A stretch of 64,000 nucleotides of DNA from Leptolinea sp964420995 (GCA_964420995.1 CAYQUX010000017.1:1-64000), one strand, 5' to 3'. Counted from the first letter of the stretch, positions 27,115 through 36,110 are shown. A program made the numbers and translations. The notes: generated from the sequence alone by a model not told the origin.

Positions 27115-27278
27115 GAGCGTATTACCTCTTTCTCCAGAGAGGTGGGAGGAATTTTGATTTGCCGGGGGAAGTCCGCCGGTAATTTTAGATATAGTTTATG
27201 GGTTTTTCGGGTTCGATTGTTTATAAACCCTAGTGTAATTATTTATCCACAGGGAGAGGAAATAGACAGGTTGATAAA

Positions 27279-29705
27279 ATGAAAAACAAAAGTCTGGGTT
27301 TCCGCACATTACAGAGTCGGTTGATTTTTTTCATCGGCCTTGGTTTGATTATTATTGGGACGGCGATTATTGTGTTTAACGGTATTATGGCACGGAACAC
27401 AGCCATCGATTCCGCCACAGAAAGTGCCTTACAAAGCGCTCAAAAAACTGCCTATCAGGTGAAGGCAGAGCTGGAAGTTGGCATGGACGCATCTCGCACA
27501 CTCGCTGATCAGTTTTCAGGTATAAAAGATAACGCTAATTCACTCCAAATTGACCGGGATCAGGCTAATATCATGCTGCGAAAAGTCCTGGAAAACAACC
27601 CTGCATTCCTGGGAATTTCAACAGGTTGGGAACCCAACGCGTTTGACGGGAAAGACGCGGATTTCGCCAATACGGAGGCGCACGACTCCACCGGGCGCTT
27701 AATCCCCTACTGGGTGCGTGATTCAAAAGGCGCGATCTCGCAAGTCGCCCTTGTTGATTATGAAAAAGAAGGAGCAGGAGAGTATTACCTTTGCCCGAAA
27801 CGAACAGGCAAAGAATGTATTCTAAACCCCTACCTGTACGAAATTGACGGGAAGAATGTTCTCTTAACTTCCGTCATGGTGCCCATCTTAAACAATGGCA
27901 CATTCTACGGGGCGGTCGGGGTGGATACAGCCCTTACCTCCCTGCAAACGATGGCGGAAAAAATCAACCTGTACGATGGTACGGCGGAGTTTATCCTGGT
28001 CAGTAATGACGGCACAGTGGTGGCCGCGGGAAAACATCCTGATTCCATCGGCAAACCATTAGGCGAATTGGGTGTATCAGGTCTTGAAGATGAAGTTGAA
28101 GCGATAAAAACCGGCAAAGAGCACGTGGATATTTCCGGTTCAACCCTTGTGGCTTTCGCGCCGTTTACCATTGGTAAAAGCCCAACCCCCTGGGCGGGTA
28201 TTCTTGTAGTTTCCACAGACGTATTGATGCGTTCTGCCATGCAGGCTGTTTACCTTTCCAGCCTGATCGGAATTGTGTTGGTTATTATTGGCCTGATTTC
28301 CATGTGGTTCATTATCGGGCAGGCTGTTTCCAAACCGATCACCACCCTGGTTCAGGGCGCGAAACGCATCGCGGTGGGGGATTCCGCTGTGACCGGTGTA
28401 GACCGAAAAGCGATTGATACCATACTGAAGCGCTCGGATGAGATTGGGGCGATTGGAGCGGCGTTCACCGGAATTACCAGTTATCAGAAAGAAATGGCTG
28501 AAATCGCGGGCAGAATCGCGCAAGGAGATTTAACCGCGAGAGTAACCCCCAAAGAGGAAAAAGACCTGCTTGGGCACGCCTTTGTAACCATGGGTGAAAG
28601 TCTGCGCGATGCCATAGGTGATGTTGCGGCAAGTTCTGATGCCGTTAATAATTCTTCCCGGCAACTGGCGGAAACATCCCATCAAGCCGGACAGGCAACA
28701 TCGCAGATTGCCATGACCATCCAGCAGGTGGCGGCGGGAACCACCCAGCAGGCGGGTTCCATCAGCAAGACTGCCGGATCAGTGGAACAGATGACCAACG
28801 CGATCAATGGCGTGGCTAAAGGCGCCCAGGAACAGGCATCTGATATAGCCAATGCCGTTACATTAACCAACCAGCTTTCCGATCAGATCCTCAAGGTGGC
28901 CGGTAACGCGGATGAGGTTGTGCGCGGGTCAAACAACGCGGCCAATGCCGCCCGCGATGGCGCCAAGATTGTTGAAGACACGTTACAGGGCATGAACAAC
29001 ATCAAAGCCAAAGTGGACGTTTCCGCTCAAAAGGTGCAGGAAATGGGCTCACGGTCTGAACAAATTGGTGAAATCATCACTACGATTGAGGATATCGCTT
29101 CCCAGACCAACCTGCTCGCCCTGAACGCGGCAATTGAAGCCGCGAGGGCGGGTGACGCGGGCAAGGGATTCGCTGTAGTGGCGGATGAAGTTCGCAAACT
29201 GGCAGAACGTTCTTCAGCGGCTACCAAGGAAATTGGTAGCCTGATTACCGGAATCCAATCTACCGTCAGCCAGGCCGTCACCGCCATGCAGGAGGGTTCG
29301 AACGAGGTGGATAAAGGTGTGATTAAAGCCGGTCAAGCGGGTGACGCCCTTACATCAATTCTTGATGCGGCTGAAGCGGTAAAGACTCAGGCTGAACAGG
29401 CGGCTGAAGCAACAACGCTTATGTCCAGATCAGCCAACGAACTGGTTGCCGCTGTCGATTCGGTTTCGGCCGTGGTGGAAGAAAATACAGCCGCCACCGA
29501 GGAAATGTCAGCCAGTTCAACAGATGTCTCACAGGCAATTGAAAATATTGCCTCGATTTCGGAAGAGAATTCCGCCGCGGTTGAAGAGGTCTCGGCATCA
29601 ACAGAGGAAATGTCTGCCCAGGTGGAAGAAGTCTCGGCTTCGGCCAGCGAACTGGCGGAGCAGGCTCAAAAATTAAAAGGAGTGGTCGCGCGGTTCAAGC
29701 TATAG
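27279..29705 (+). CDS. Methyl-accepting chemotaxis protein with dCache sensor
   Basis: An 808-aa membrane chemoreceptor. TM1 is about residues 12-33, followed by a large extracellular dCache-type sensor (about 40-310), TM2 (about 318-342), HAMP and a second HAMP-like stretch (to about 430), and the cytoplasmic signalling coiled coil with the conserved hairpin tip (about 615-640, IASQTNLLALNAAIEAARAG). The C-terminus is RFKL, with no CheR-docking pentapeptide. No che genes are in the window. It is divergent from the MerR gene and followed by a strong terminator. The ligand is unknown; dCache domains often bind amino acids or organic acids. Confidence 0.93.
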   Translation: MKNKSLGFRTLQSRLIFFIGLGLIIIGTAIIVFNGIMARNTAIDSATESALQSAQKTAYQVKAELEVGMDASRTLADQFSGIKDNANSLQIDRDQANIMLRKVLENNPAFLGISTGWEPNAFDGKDADFANTEAHDSTGRLIPYWVRDSKGAISQVALVDYEKEGAGEYYLCPKRTGKECILNPYLYEIDGKNVLLTSVMVPILNNGTFYGAVGVDTALTSLQTMAEKINLYDGTAEFILVSNDGTVVAAGKHPDSIGKPLGELGVSGLEDEVEAIKTGKEHVDISGSTLVAFAPFTIGKSPTPWAGILVVSTDVLMRSAMQAVYLSSLIGIVLVIIGLISMWFIIGQAVSKPITTLVQGAKRIAVGDSAVTGVDRKAIDTILKRSDEIGAIGAAFTGITSYQKEMAEIAGRIAQGDLTARVTPKEEKDLLGHAFVTMGESLRDAIGDVAASSDAVNNSSRQLAETSHQAGQATSQIAMTIQQVAAGTTQQAGSISKTAGSVEQMTNAINGVAKGAQEQASDIANAVTLTNQLSDQILKVAGNADEVVRGSNNAANAARDGAKIVEDTLQGMNNIKAKVDVSAQKVQEMGSRSEQIGEIITTIEDIASQTNLLALNAAIEAARAGDAGKGFAVVADEVRKLAERSSAATKEIGSLITGIQSTVSQAVTAMQEGSNEVDKGVIKAGQAGDALTSILDAAEAVKTQAEQAAEATTLMSRSANELVAAVDSVSAVVEENTAATEEMSASSTDVSQAIENIASISEENSAAVEEVSASTEEMSAQVEEVSASASELAEQAQKLKGVVARFKL

Positions 29706-29718
29706 ATATTCTGGCATG

Positions 29719-29754
29719 AAAAGAGGCTGCCATTAGTGAAAGGCAGCCTCTTTT
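29719..29754 (+). terminator. Rho-independent terminator after the dCache chemoreceptor
   Basis: A 13-bp perfect stem (29719-29731 with 29742-29754), a 10-nt loop and a T-rich end. It also faces the converging sulfur operon. Confidence 0.88.
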
Positions 29755-29799
29755 GTTGATTCTTTTTAGGAGTTATCAGTTGAGGGAGTATTGATAATA

Positions 29800-30300
29800 C
29801 TAAATGAAGATAATCTGGGCGCCTTCGGTCATATCCATGAAATCGCCGGCGGTGACAATATCTTTCACCCCGTCGATGAAATCTTCTTTCTTCAGGCCGA
29901 ACATATCAACCGACATCTTGCAGGCATACAGATTGGCGCCGCCATCCACCAGCATTTCCAGGTATTCACGCACGGGCGGAACCCCCAGATCTTTCATTTT
30001 CTTGTTCATCAAAGCGGTGGCAAAAGGGGTCATACCGGGGAACGCGCCCAGGAACTGGGGAATTCCAATATACCCGGGAACGCCCATCATGTTCATCTTC
30101 ATGCTGGCATTTGCCACCGGAGGGATCTCCAGATGGTCGATGCGGTGCTTGTTAATCATATCCATGCCCCAGAAGGTGAAGAATATGGTCACATCAATGC
30201 CATTGCCAAGCGCCGCCCAACCCATGACCAGAGCCGGATACGCCATATCCAGGTTTCCCTTGGAGCAAATAAACGCGATCTTGCGAGGTTCGTCAGCCAT
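29800..30300 (-). CDS. DsrE/DsrF/DrsH-like sulfur-carrier family protein
   Basis: A 166-aa protein of the DsrE2-like group, with the hydrophobic N-terminal strand (KIAFICSKG) and the conserved YACKMSVDMFG block holding the likely sulfur-carrying Cys. Such proteins take up or pass on persulfide sulfur. The ATG at 30300 has GGAG about 8 nt upstream; a TTG one codon earlier is less likely. It ends the four-gene operon after TusE/DsrC-like and SQR-like genes, consistent with sulfur relay after sulfide oxidation. Confidence 0.85.
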   Translation of the reverse strand: MADEPRKIAFICSKGNLDMAYPALVMGWAALGNGIDVTIFFTFWGMDMINKHRIDHLEIPPVANASMKMNMMGVPGYIGIPQFLGAFPGMTPFATALMNKKMKDLGVPPVREYLEMLVDGGANLYACKMSVDMFGLKKEDFIDGVKDIVTAGDFMDMTEGAQIIFI

Positions 30301-30336
30301 CAAATCTCTCCTTTTACTTAGAAAACGGATAACCGG

Positions 30337-30657
30337 TTAAACACAGCCTTCCGGTTTGCCAAGGCCGGCGATGCGCGCTACTTTTTTTGCGGGACCTTTG
30401 GGGAATAGTGAAAACAGGTCTTTGGTGGAAATGCCGCACCCATTGGTGATAGTCCGCAGCGTGGGGGAAGCCCCGCCGCTGGAATCCGCGCTCTTGCGTG
30501 AAAAGTCGATCACATTCCAGTGGGCTTCGGTTAATGGGTCGATACCTTCTTCTCTGGCCATTTCAACGGCGATCTCTTTTGTCCATTCTGCCGGATTGGT
30601 CATGAATCCATCGTCATTGACCTGAACCGTCTTACCCGCGATTGTTTTCGTTGCCAT
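30337..30657 (-). CDS. TusE/DsrC-family sulfur relay protein with a single C-terminal cysteine
   Basis: A 106-aa member of the DsrC/TusE/DsvC family that carries sulfur on a flexible C-terminal arm. The arm ends GKPEGCV, so the penultimate CysA (C105) is present, but the second cysteine of true DsrC, eleven residues earlier, is Ala94. No dsrAB is in the window. By family rules the protein is therefore TusE/RspA-like and cannot form the DsrC trisulfide. It lies between the SQR-like and DsrE-like genes, and probably accepts sulfane sulfur from one of them. Confidence 0.88.
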   Translation of the reverse strand: MATKTIAGKTVQVNDDGFMTNPAEWTKEIAVEMAREEGIDPLTEAHWNVIDFSRKSADSSGGASPTLRTITNGCGISTKDLFSLFPKGPAKKVARIAGLGKPEGCV

Positions 30658-30687
30658 TCGTGTTTTTCTCCTGATATGACAAATTTC

Positions 30688-31944
30688 TTAATTGATTTCT
30701 TTTACCAGCACCAGCTGGTCTTTCCCAACCATACTGAACGCGCTCGGTAAGGGAATATCAATTCCCTTCATCATCATATGCCAGTACATGTAACGGAAGA
30801 ATAATTTTCCCCAGTGGTTGATCGTGGTTTCTTTTAGCAACGAGAATGGTCCAACGTAAGGGACCGGATACGCGCCCGGAAGCGGCTCCACATCGTAACT
30901 AAAATCAATCAAAACACCTTTTTCAAAGCCGGATTCAATATAACAACTGGCATGGCCGTCAAAACATGCCTCTGGTTCCTTACCTGCCATGTGAGCCAGC
31001 ATATTTTCCACGGCATATTCCAACTGGAAGTGAACCACTGCCCCGGCTTTTGATGTGGGAATGTTGGTCGCGTCTCCCAGTACCCAGACATTGGGCCATT
31101 TCTTGGATTGCAGGGTGAATTTGTCGGTCGAGACCAGGTTAAGAGCATCACCCATCCCGGAGCGGCCGATCACATCGGCACCCTTGTTTACCGGAACCGT
31201 TACCAAAAGGTTGTAGGGGATTTCACGTTCATCAAATGATTTAAGCGTGTTCCGGCCATAATCAACTTCACCGGTCATGAAATCTGTTTCTACATGAATG
31301 TTCTTTTTAACCAGGATTTCTCCCAGTGATTTTGCCGCGACAGGTTTGGTGAACGCGCCGGAAAGAGGAGTGGCGTAAACAAGTTCCACCTTGTTGCGCA
31401 TACCGCGGCGGGTGAAATAATCATCCGCCAGGAAGAGGAATTCCAACGGAGCCACCGGACACTTGATGGGATTTTCCACCACGTTCATTACCAACCGGCC
31501 GCCTTCCCAGTTTTTTAGGAAGGGATGCAGAGCGGAAGCTCCTTCAAATGTGTAGAAATCAAAAATATTCCTGCGCCAGGCGGCGTCCATCATTCCTTCA
31601 GTTTCTTCCGGATGAATATCCACGCCGGTGGCGATAACCAGGTAATCGTAGTTGATAACGCTGTTGTCTTTGGTCAGTTTCACCCGGTTGGCCGCCGGTT
31701 CGATGACTTCAATATCCGAGATGATGAACTCAACCTTGTCCGGGATGAAATTGCGCTTCGGTTTAATTACCTGTCCGGCTGTGTATTTGCCAAAGGGGAG
31801 GAAAAGGAAACCCGGCTGGTAGTAGTGTTTTTCGTCCTTATCCACCAGGATCACTTTCCAGTCGTGAGAGTCCAACTTTGAGGCCATTTTTCGGGCCATC
31901 ATGGTGCCGGCAGTTCCAGCGCCAAGAACCAGTAAAGTTTTCAT
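30688..31944 (-). CDS. Sulfide:quinone oxidoreductase-like FAD protein
   Basis: A 418-aa flavoprotein of the SQR/flavocytochrome-c sulfide dehydrogenase family, likely peripheral on the membrane, moving electrons from sulfide to quinone. The N-terminal FAD motif is GAGTAG (8-13). Candidate redox cysteines are C162 in IKCPVAP, matching a conserved SQR position, and C334 in FDGHASC, matching the C-terminal one, with C327 close by; the third classical cysteine near 128 is absent. It starts 9 nt after the regulator gene and precedes two sulfur-carrier genes, which supports sulfide as substrate. Confidence 0.85.
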   Translation of the reverse strand: MKTLLVLGAGTAGTMMARKMASKLDSHDWKVILVDKDEKHYYQPGFLFLPFGKYTAGQVIKPKRNFIPDKVEFIISDIEVIEPAANRVKLTKDNSVINYDYLVIATGVDIHPEETEGMMDAAWRRNIFDFYTFEGASALHPFLKNWEGGRLVMNVVENPIKCPVAPLEFLFLADDYFTRRGMRNKVELVYATPLSGAFTKPVAAKSLGEILVKKNIHVETDFMTGEVDYGRNTLKSFDEREIPYNLLVTVPVNKGADVIGRSGMGDALNLVSTDKFTLQSKKWPNVWVLGDATNIPTSKAGAVVHFQLEYAVENMLAHMAGKEPEACFDGHASCYIESGFEKGVLIDFSYDVEPLPGAYPVPYVGPFSLLKETTINHWGKLFFRYMYWHMMMKGIDIPLPSAFSMVGKDQLVLVKEIN

Positions 31945-31953
31945 TATTCCTCC

Positions 31954-32700
31954 TCAGGGAATTTGGGTTAAATCTGCAATTTTCTTCAGCCTGCGGGCAA
32001 ACGCTGACCGTTCTTTTAAGATACTTTCAAACGCCTGGGTTGTTGCTGATGTCCACACATCCAGTGTTGATTCCTGCTCTTCCGTCAGTATGGGTACCTT
32101 TTGAAAGGAGGATCGCAGGGTTTCGAGTGGAAGGTTGGTTTTTTCGGCTAATCTGGACAGTAAAGCTTCCACATTCCCGGAATCAAGATCATCCCGGCGA
32201 AATCCTCCCACCAGAAATAGTCCGACCGGTGTATCGGCTGAAACCACCATCGTGCCAGTGTAATGAAGGCCGGCGTGACAGATAAAGCGTTTCCTGCCAG
32301 ATTGGGCCTTCTGCACGAATTCCCTTCTGGATGCCTGGCAGGCTGATTTGATAACTTCCTGTTTGCAAACCTGCCGGCAATAGTCGCAATAACTGCTCAT
32401 TTCTGTTATGGAATTTCCCTGCTCATTGACCAGTACAGCGGAAACCTGGCTCACTGTGGCAAGCAGATCCTGAATGGTTTGCAAGCAGTGAACTGGCAGG
32501 CCGGGTTCATCATGATCTTTCAGGTTTTCATTCCCCACCTTGAGGCCATTGACGAGATTTTCCACATCAATCCGCGAGAAGCGCCATTGCTGACCAATCT
32601 TGTTTCCCTGAAGGCGTCCGTCATTAAGCATCCGGTAGACCGTAATGCGGTCTACTTTCAACATGTCCTGAACCTGTCGGGCGGTGAGAAGATCATCCAT
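31954..32700 (-). CDS. Excisionase-type HTH regulator with PocR-like sensory domain
   Basis: A 248-aa one-component regulator. Residues about 1-55 form a MerR/excisionase-type DNA-binding domain (LTARQVQDMLKVDRITVYRML), and about 75-215 resemble a PocR ligand domain, with a CX2CX3C cluster (SYCDYCRQVC), a further Cys (SACQ) and FICHAGLHY. Such Cys-rich PocR domains may bind a metal, cluster or thiol-reactive ligand. As the first gene of the sulfur operon it probably controls it in response to sulfide or redox state. That ligand is inference. Confidence 0.82.
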   Translation of the reverse strand: MDDLLTARQVQDMLKVDRITVYRMLNDGRLQGNKIGQQWRFSRIDVENLVNGLKVGNENLKDHDEPGLPVHCLQTIQDLLATVSQVSAVLVNEQGNSITEMSSYCDYCRQVCKQEVIKSACQASRREFVQKAQSGRKRFICHAGLHYTGTMVVSADTPVGLFLVGGFRRDDLDSGNVEALLSRLAEKTNLPLETLRSSFQKVPILTEEQESTLDVWTSATTQAFESILKERSAFARRLKKIADLTQIP

Positions 32701-32703
32701 ATG

Positions 32704-32750
32704 CTATAACAACCTATAACATATTATACAGGTATTTATGGATAATACAA
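32704..32750 (-). promoter_or_regulatory. Promoter and direct-repeat operator of the sulfur operon
   Basis: On the minus strand TTGTAT (32745-32750) and TATAAT (32723-32728) are 16 bp apart. Two copies of the plus-strand word CTATAACA (32704-32711 and 32714-32721) lie exactly 10 bp apart over the predicted start site, placed for repression, probably by the regulator encoded just downstream. Confidence 0.55.
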
Positions 32751-32783
32751 GTGATATTTATCACAAATGGATAAAAAGCGTAT

Positions 32784-32814
32784 AAAAAAACCGGCTTCCT
32801 GATGGAAACCGGTT
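32784..32814 (-). terminator. Terminator after metY
   Basis: An 11-bp stem with one mismatch (32789-32799 with 32804-32814), loop TGAT, followed in the minus direction by a run of seven T's. Confidence 0.82.
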
Positions 32815-32867
32815 GAGGTGGGTAGGGCCGTAACTTGTGATGTGATTTTTTATTGAAATGTTCCGGG

Positions 32868-34160
32868 TTATGCCTGTTTTAACGCCTGGTCGAGGTCCCA
32901 TAGAATATCTTCAATATCCTCCAAACCAATGCTCAGACGAATGAAGTCGGGCGAAACACCGGCTTCAAGTTGCTGCTGTTCGTTCAACTGACCATGGGTG
33001 GTTGAGGCGGGATGAATGGCCAGGCTTTTGGCATCACCCACATTCGCTACATGGCTGAACAGTGTCAGGTTGTCAATGAACGTGCCGCCGGCCGACACGC
33101 CGCCTTTGATTCCAAAACCCATCATGGAGCCGGATCCTTTCGGGAAGTATTTCTGCGCGGCTTTGTAATCAGGGCTGCTTTTCAAACCAGGGTAGGCAAC
33201 CCAGGATACTTTGGGGTGTTTCTCCAGAAACTCCGCCACTTTTTGCGCGTTTTGCACATGACGTTCCATTCGCAGACTGAGGGTTTCGAGCCCTTGCAAG
33301 AAGAGGAAGGAATTGAAGGGTGAAATGCAACCGCCAAAGTCGCGCAGGATTTGAACGCGGGCTTTGGTGATAAAAGCGGCCGGACCGACACTGGCAAAGA
33401 CCAACCCGTGGTAGCTGGGGTCCGGTGTATTGAAGTTCGGGAAGCGCGGGTTGCCCTCCCACTCAAAGTTGCCGCCATCCACGATCACACCGCCAATGGA
33501 GGTGCCATGCCCGCCAATGAATTTCGTGGCAGAATGGATGACAATATTGGCGCCCCATTCAAATGGACGAAAGAGATATGGTGTGGCGAACGTGTTGTCG
33601 ATGACCAGCGGGATGCCAGATTCCTTCGCGATCTTTGCCACCCCTTCCATAGGGAAGACATTAATGCGCGGATTTCCCAATGTCTCGCCGTACAGGATTT
33701 TCGTGTTGGGGCGAATGGCTTTACGGAAGTTTTCCGGGTCAGATGGATCCACAAATGTGACATCAATACCGATGCGCGGGAAAGTGTAGGCGAACTGGTT
33801 ATACGTGCCGCCGTACAGCGTGGCTGCCGAAACGATATGGTCGCCCGCCTGGCAAATGGCAAGAATGGCCTGTGCCTGGGCGGCGTGACCTGAACTGACC
33901 GCCAGAGCGCCAACCCCGCCTTCCAGAGAGGCGATTCGTTGTTCAAACACATCGCTGGTGGGATTCATGATGCGGGTGTAGATATTCCCCTGTTCCTTCA
34001 GCGCAAACAAATTGGCGGCATGTTCTGTACTGTTGAACGCGTATGATGATGTCTGGTAAATGGGCACAGCAAATGAATTGGTGGCCGGGTCAGCCGATTG
34101 GCCGGCGTGCAATTGCCGGGTTGAAAAGCCAAATTGGCGGGTGGATTCTTTTGTTGTCAT
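32868..34160 (-). CDS. metY: O-acetylhomoserine sulfhydrylase
   Basis: PLP enzyme that makes homocysteine directly from O-acetylhomoserine and sulfide. At 430 aa it has the Cys/Met-metabolism fold: the YTRIMNPT motif (about 57-64), the VSSGHAA cofactor loop and the PLP lysine in HSATKFIGGHG (about 213). Length and sequence favour MetY over cystathionine gamma-synthase. It lies 138 nt downstream of metA on the same strand. The adjacent sulfide-handling operon fits use of sulfide as sulfur donor. Confidence 0.94.
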   Translation of the reverse strand: MTTKESTRQFGFSTRQLHAGQSADPATNSFAVPIYQTSSYAFNSTEHAANLFALKEQGNIYTRIMNPTSDVFEQRIASLEGGVGALAVSSGHAAQAQAILAICQAGDHIVSAATLYGGTYNQFAYTFPRIGIDVTFVDPSDPENFRKAIRPNTKILYGETLGNPRINVFPMEGVAKIAKESGIPLVIDNTFATPYLFRPFEWGANIVIHSATKFIGGHGTSIGGVIVDGGNFEWEGNPRFPNFNTPDPSYHGLVFASVGPAAFITKARVQILRDFGGCISPFNSFLFLQGLETLSLRMERHVQNAQKVAEFLEKHPKVSWVAYPGLKSSPDYKAAQKYFPKGSGSMMGFGIKGGVSAGGTFIDNLTLFSHVANVGDAKSLAIHPASTTHGQLNEQQQLEAGVSPDFIRLSIGLEDIEDILWDLDQALKQA

Positions 34161-34298
34161 GATGTCTCTTCCTTAAAAATAGGCGGGTACTACCTTGATT
34201 TATGGACGCGTAACGCACCGTCAAAGGACACTCTCATTTTTTACACATACACATGCGCATGGGATCTGCCTCCTTAACTCTTGTTTCAGCCATGGGTG

Positions 34299-35216
34299 TC
34301 AGTTCAATTCATCCAGGTTGTACGGCGTTTCTTCATAAACGCAGTAGTTCAACCAGTTGGAAAACAACAGGCTGGCGTGACCGCGCCAGCGCACGACAGG
34401 ATGTCGTGTGGGATCATCATTCGGGTAGTAATTCTTTGGAACAGCTATCGGCAAACCCAGATTCACATCACGGTCATACTCGCCTTTCAGGGTGAGAGGG
34501 TCGTATTCCGAATGGCCGGTGGCAAATACCTGTTTGCCGTCATGGGTGGAAACGAGGTAGATGCCGGCTTCATCTGATTCGGCCAGAATATCCAGTTCGG
34601 GAACTTTCTCAATATCCTCACGGCGCACTTCCGTGTGGCGGGAATGCGGCGCGAAAAACCGGTCATCAAATCCGCGCAACAGGTTTGTGTTCCTTGTGCT
34701 GATATGATGCTCAAACACCCCGAATTGCTTGGCAGGCAAGGGGTATTTGGGAATGCCATATTTATGATACAGGCCAGCCTGCGCTCCCCAGCAGATGAAG
34801 AACGTGGAGAAAACATGGTGGGCAGCCCAGTCAATGATCTGTTTCAGCTCATCCCAGTAGTCAACCTCTTCAAAGGGCAGGTTTTCCACTGGTGCGCCGG
34901 TGATGATCAGCCCGTCAAAGCGGCGGTGCTTGATTTGTTCAAAAGTCTCGTAGAACGCCAGGAGGTGTTCGGCGGAAGTGTTCTTGCTCTGATGGGTATC
35001 CGTTCGCAGCAGGGTGATATCGACCTGAAGAGGTGAATTGCCCAGCAACCGCAGCAACTGTGTTTCAGTGGCAATCTTGGTGGGCATCAGATTCAGGATG
35101 GCGATCTGCAATTCGCGTATGTCCTGGTGAATCGCCCGATCTTCGTCCATGACGAAGATGTTTTCGCTGTTCAAGGTTTCTCGGGCGGGTAATTTGTTGG
35201 GAATTTTGATGGGCAT
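34299..35216 (-). CDS. metA: Homoserine O-acyltransferase (MetA type, predicted O-acetyltransferase)
   Basis: Acylates homoserine in methionine synthesis. From the ATG at 35216 (AGGAGA 6-7 nt upstream) it has 305 aa, the usual MetA length; the longer open frame to 35330 runs through the riboswitch and is not used. The catalytic Cys is C142 in FICWGAQ. Residue 111 in GAPVE is Glu; in Bacillus MetA, Glu111 gives acetyl-CoA specificity and Gly gives succinyl-CoA. The partner metY uses O-acetylhomoserine, which agrees. Controlled by a SAM-I riboswitch. Confidence 0.94.
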   Translation of the reverse strand: MPIKIPNKLPARETLNSENIFVMDEDRAIHQDIRELQIAILNLMPTKIATETQLLRLLGNSPLQVDITLLRTDTHQSKNTSAEHLLAFYETFEQIKHRRFDGLIITGAPVENLPFEEVDYWDELKQIIDWAAHHVFSTFFICWGAQAGLYHKYGIPKYPLPAKQFGVFEHHISTRNTNLLRGFDDRFFAPHSRHTEVRREDIEKVPELDILAESDEAGIYLVSTHDGKQVFATGHSEYDPLTLKGEYDRDVNLGLPIAVPKNYYPNDDPTRHPVVRWRGHASLLFSNWLNYCVYEETPYNLDELN

Positions 35217-35235
35217 GGCTTTCTCCTGAATAAAT

Positions 35236-35267
35236 AAAACCTCTTCTTTTGGTAGATAAGAAGAGGT
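35236..35267 (-). terminator. Terminator of the metA SAM riboswitch
   Basis: On the minus strand a stem CCTCTTCTT/AAGAAGAGG followed by TTTTATTT lies between the aptamer and the metA ribosome site. It is the expression platform that would form when SAM is bound. Confidence 0.88.
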
Positions 35268-35285
35268 GCGGAAAAGCCACAGATC

Positions 35286-35392
35286 TCCTCTCATCTCCCA
35301 GAAAACTGCTTCTGCGGGAATTGACACCATACCTTGCGGTTGGTTGTCGAGGTATCATAGGGCCCGTCCCTCCACCTCTCTGGATAAGAGTG
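35286..35392 (-). ncRNA. SAM-I (S-box) riboswitch
   Basis: Read on the minus strand, the conserved S-box elements appear in order: CTCTTATCCAGAG at the 5' side of P1/P2, GGAGGGA, the CCTATGATACC loop region, GGTGTCAATTCC, and the closing GGGAGATGAGAG. An intrinsic terminator follows and then metA. A promoter TTGCAT-N17-TAATAT lies upstream. High SAM should terminate metA-metY transcription. Confidence 0.95.
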
Positions 35393-35448
35393 CATCAACT
35401 ATTCAATTTTTGGATACCGGCTGATCGGTTTAGCAAGTATTAGTGTTT

Positions 35449-35477
35449 ATATTACGACGAACGTTTATGAAATGCAA
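35449..35477 (-). promoter_or_regulatory. Promoter of the metA riboswitch transcript
   Basis: On the minus strand TTGCAT (35472-35477) and TAATAT (35449-35454) are spaced by 17 bp, placing the start about 50 nt before the aptamer. Confidence 0.6.
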
Positions 35478-35520
35478 GCATCAATATACAGAATGAGAGT
35501 TTTCTTATATTGCCCTTCGG

Positions 35521-36042
35521 TCAGGGTGTTCTGACAATCCACCGGCCAAATTTCATGACCATGGGAAAAGTCGGAAGCAGGATGGCCAGGCCAATCAATC
35601 CGTATACAAGGGAATGTAGGAAAGTAATCCCCATGATGTTTATTTGAATAAACCAGAGCATCATGGATGGAATCAGGATGATTAAAGACGTTACCGTACC
35701 GGGGATGACGCGGCGCAGAAAAAGTGATTGGGCGAAGTGGACAAAAAGATGCAGCGTATAGACGATCACCGCCCCGAGATATACGCCCTGGATAAACGGC
35801 TCTCGCGGGAAGATGACGGCAAGCAGGCTGACAATGCTGATGAGCACCAACAAAAGCAAGACTGACATGGAAAACTGTTTCGGGTTGCTGGAAAGCAGCA
35901 TGGGAAGAATTTTGCGCGTAAACGGATGGTTCCGTTGAAGCGTTTCAAAAACGGGCGCGTTCTGTTTCACCCAATCTGGAAGAAACAGCGCCTCTTCACC
36001 ATCATGCAGAATAAATAGAATGATCAGAATCAGCGGTAGCAT
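35521..36042 (-). CDS. HXXEE-domain membrane protein
   Basis: A membrane protein of about 173 aa with four to five hydrophobic helices. The signature HDGEE lies in the first helix, followed by HLFVHFAQS and PGTVTS, all typical of the HXXEE family. The Met at 36042 begins directly on the first helix. The frame is open to 36099 but would overlap the divergent CPBP gene's control region. The family has no established function; the conserved His/Glu suggest a metal site in the membrane. Confidence 0.75.
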   Translation of the reverse strand: MLPLILIILFILHDGEEALFLPDWVKQNAPVFETLQRNHPFTRKILPMLLSSNPKQFSMSVLLLLVLISIVSLLAVIFPREPFIQGVYLGAVIVYTLHLFVHFAQSLFLRRVIPGTVTSLIILIPSMMLWFIQINIMGITFLHSLVYGLIGLAILLPTFPMVMKFGRWIVRTP

Positions 36043-36110
36043 ACGTGGTATTATTCTTTCAGCTCGAAAAAGGGCTTGTGAAAATTCATTATAAACCACA
36101 TAATTTAACC

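Noticed and set aside
30337..30657. True DsrC of dissimilatory sulfite reduction
   Set aside because: The second C-terminal cysteine is Ala and no dsrAB genes are in the window.
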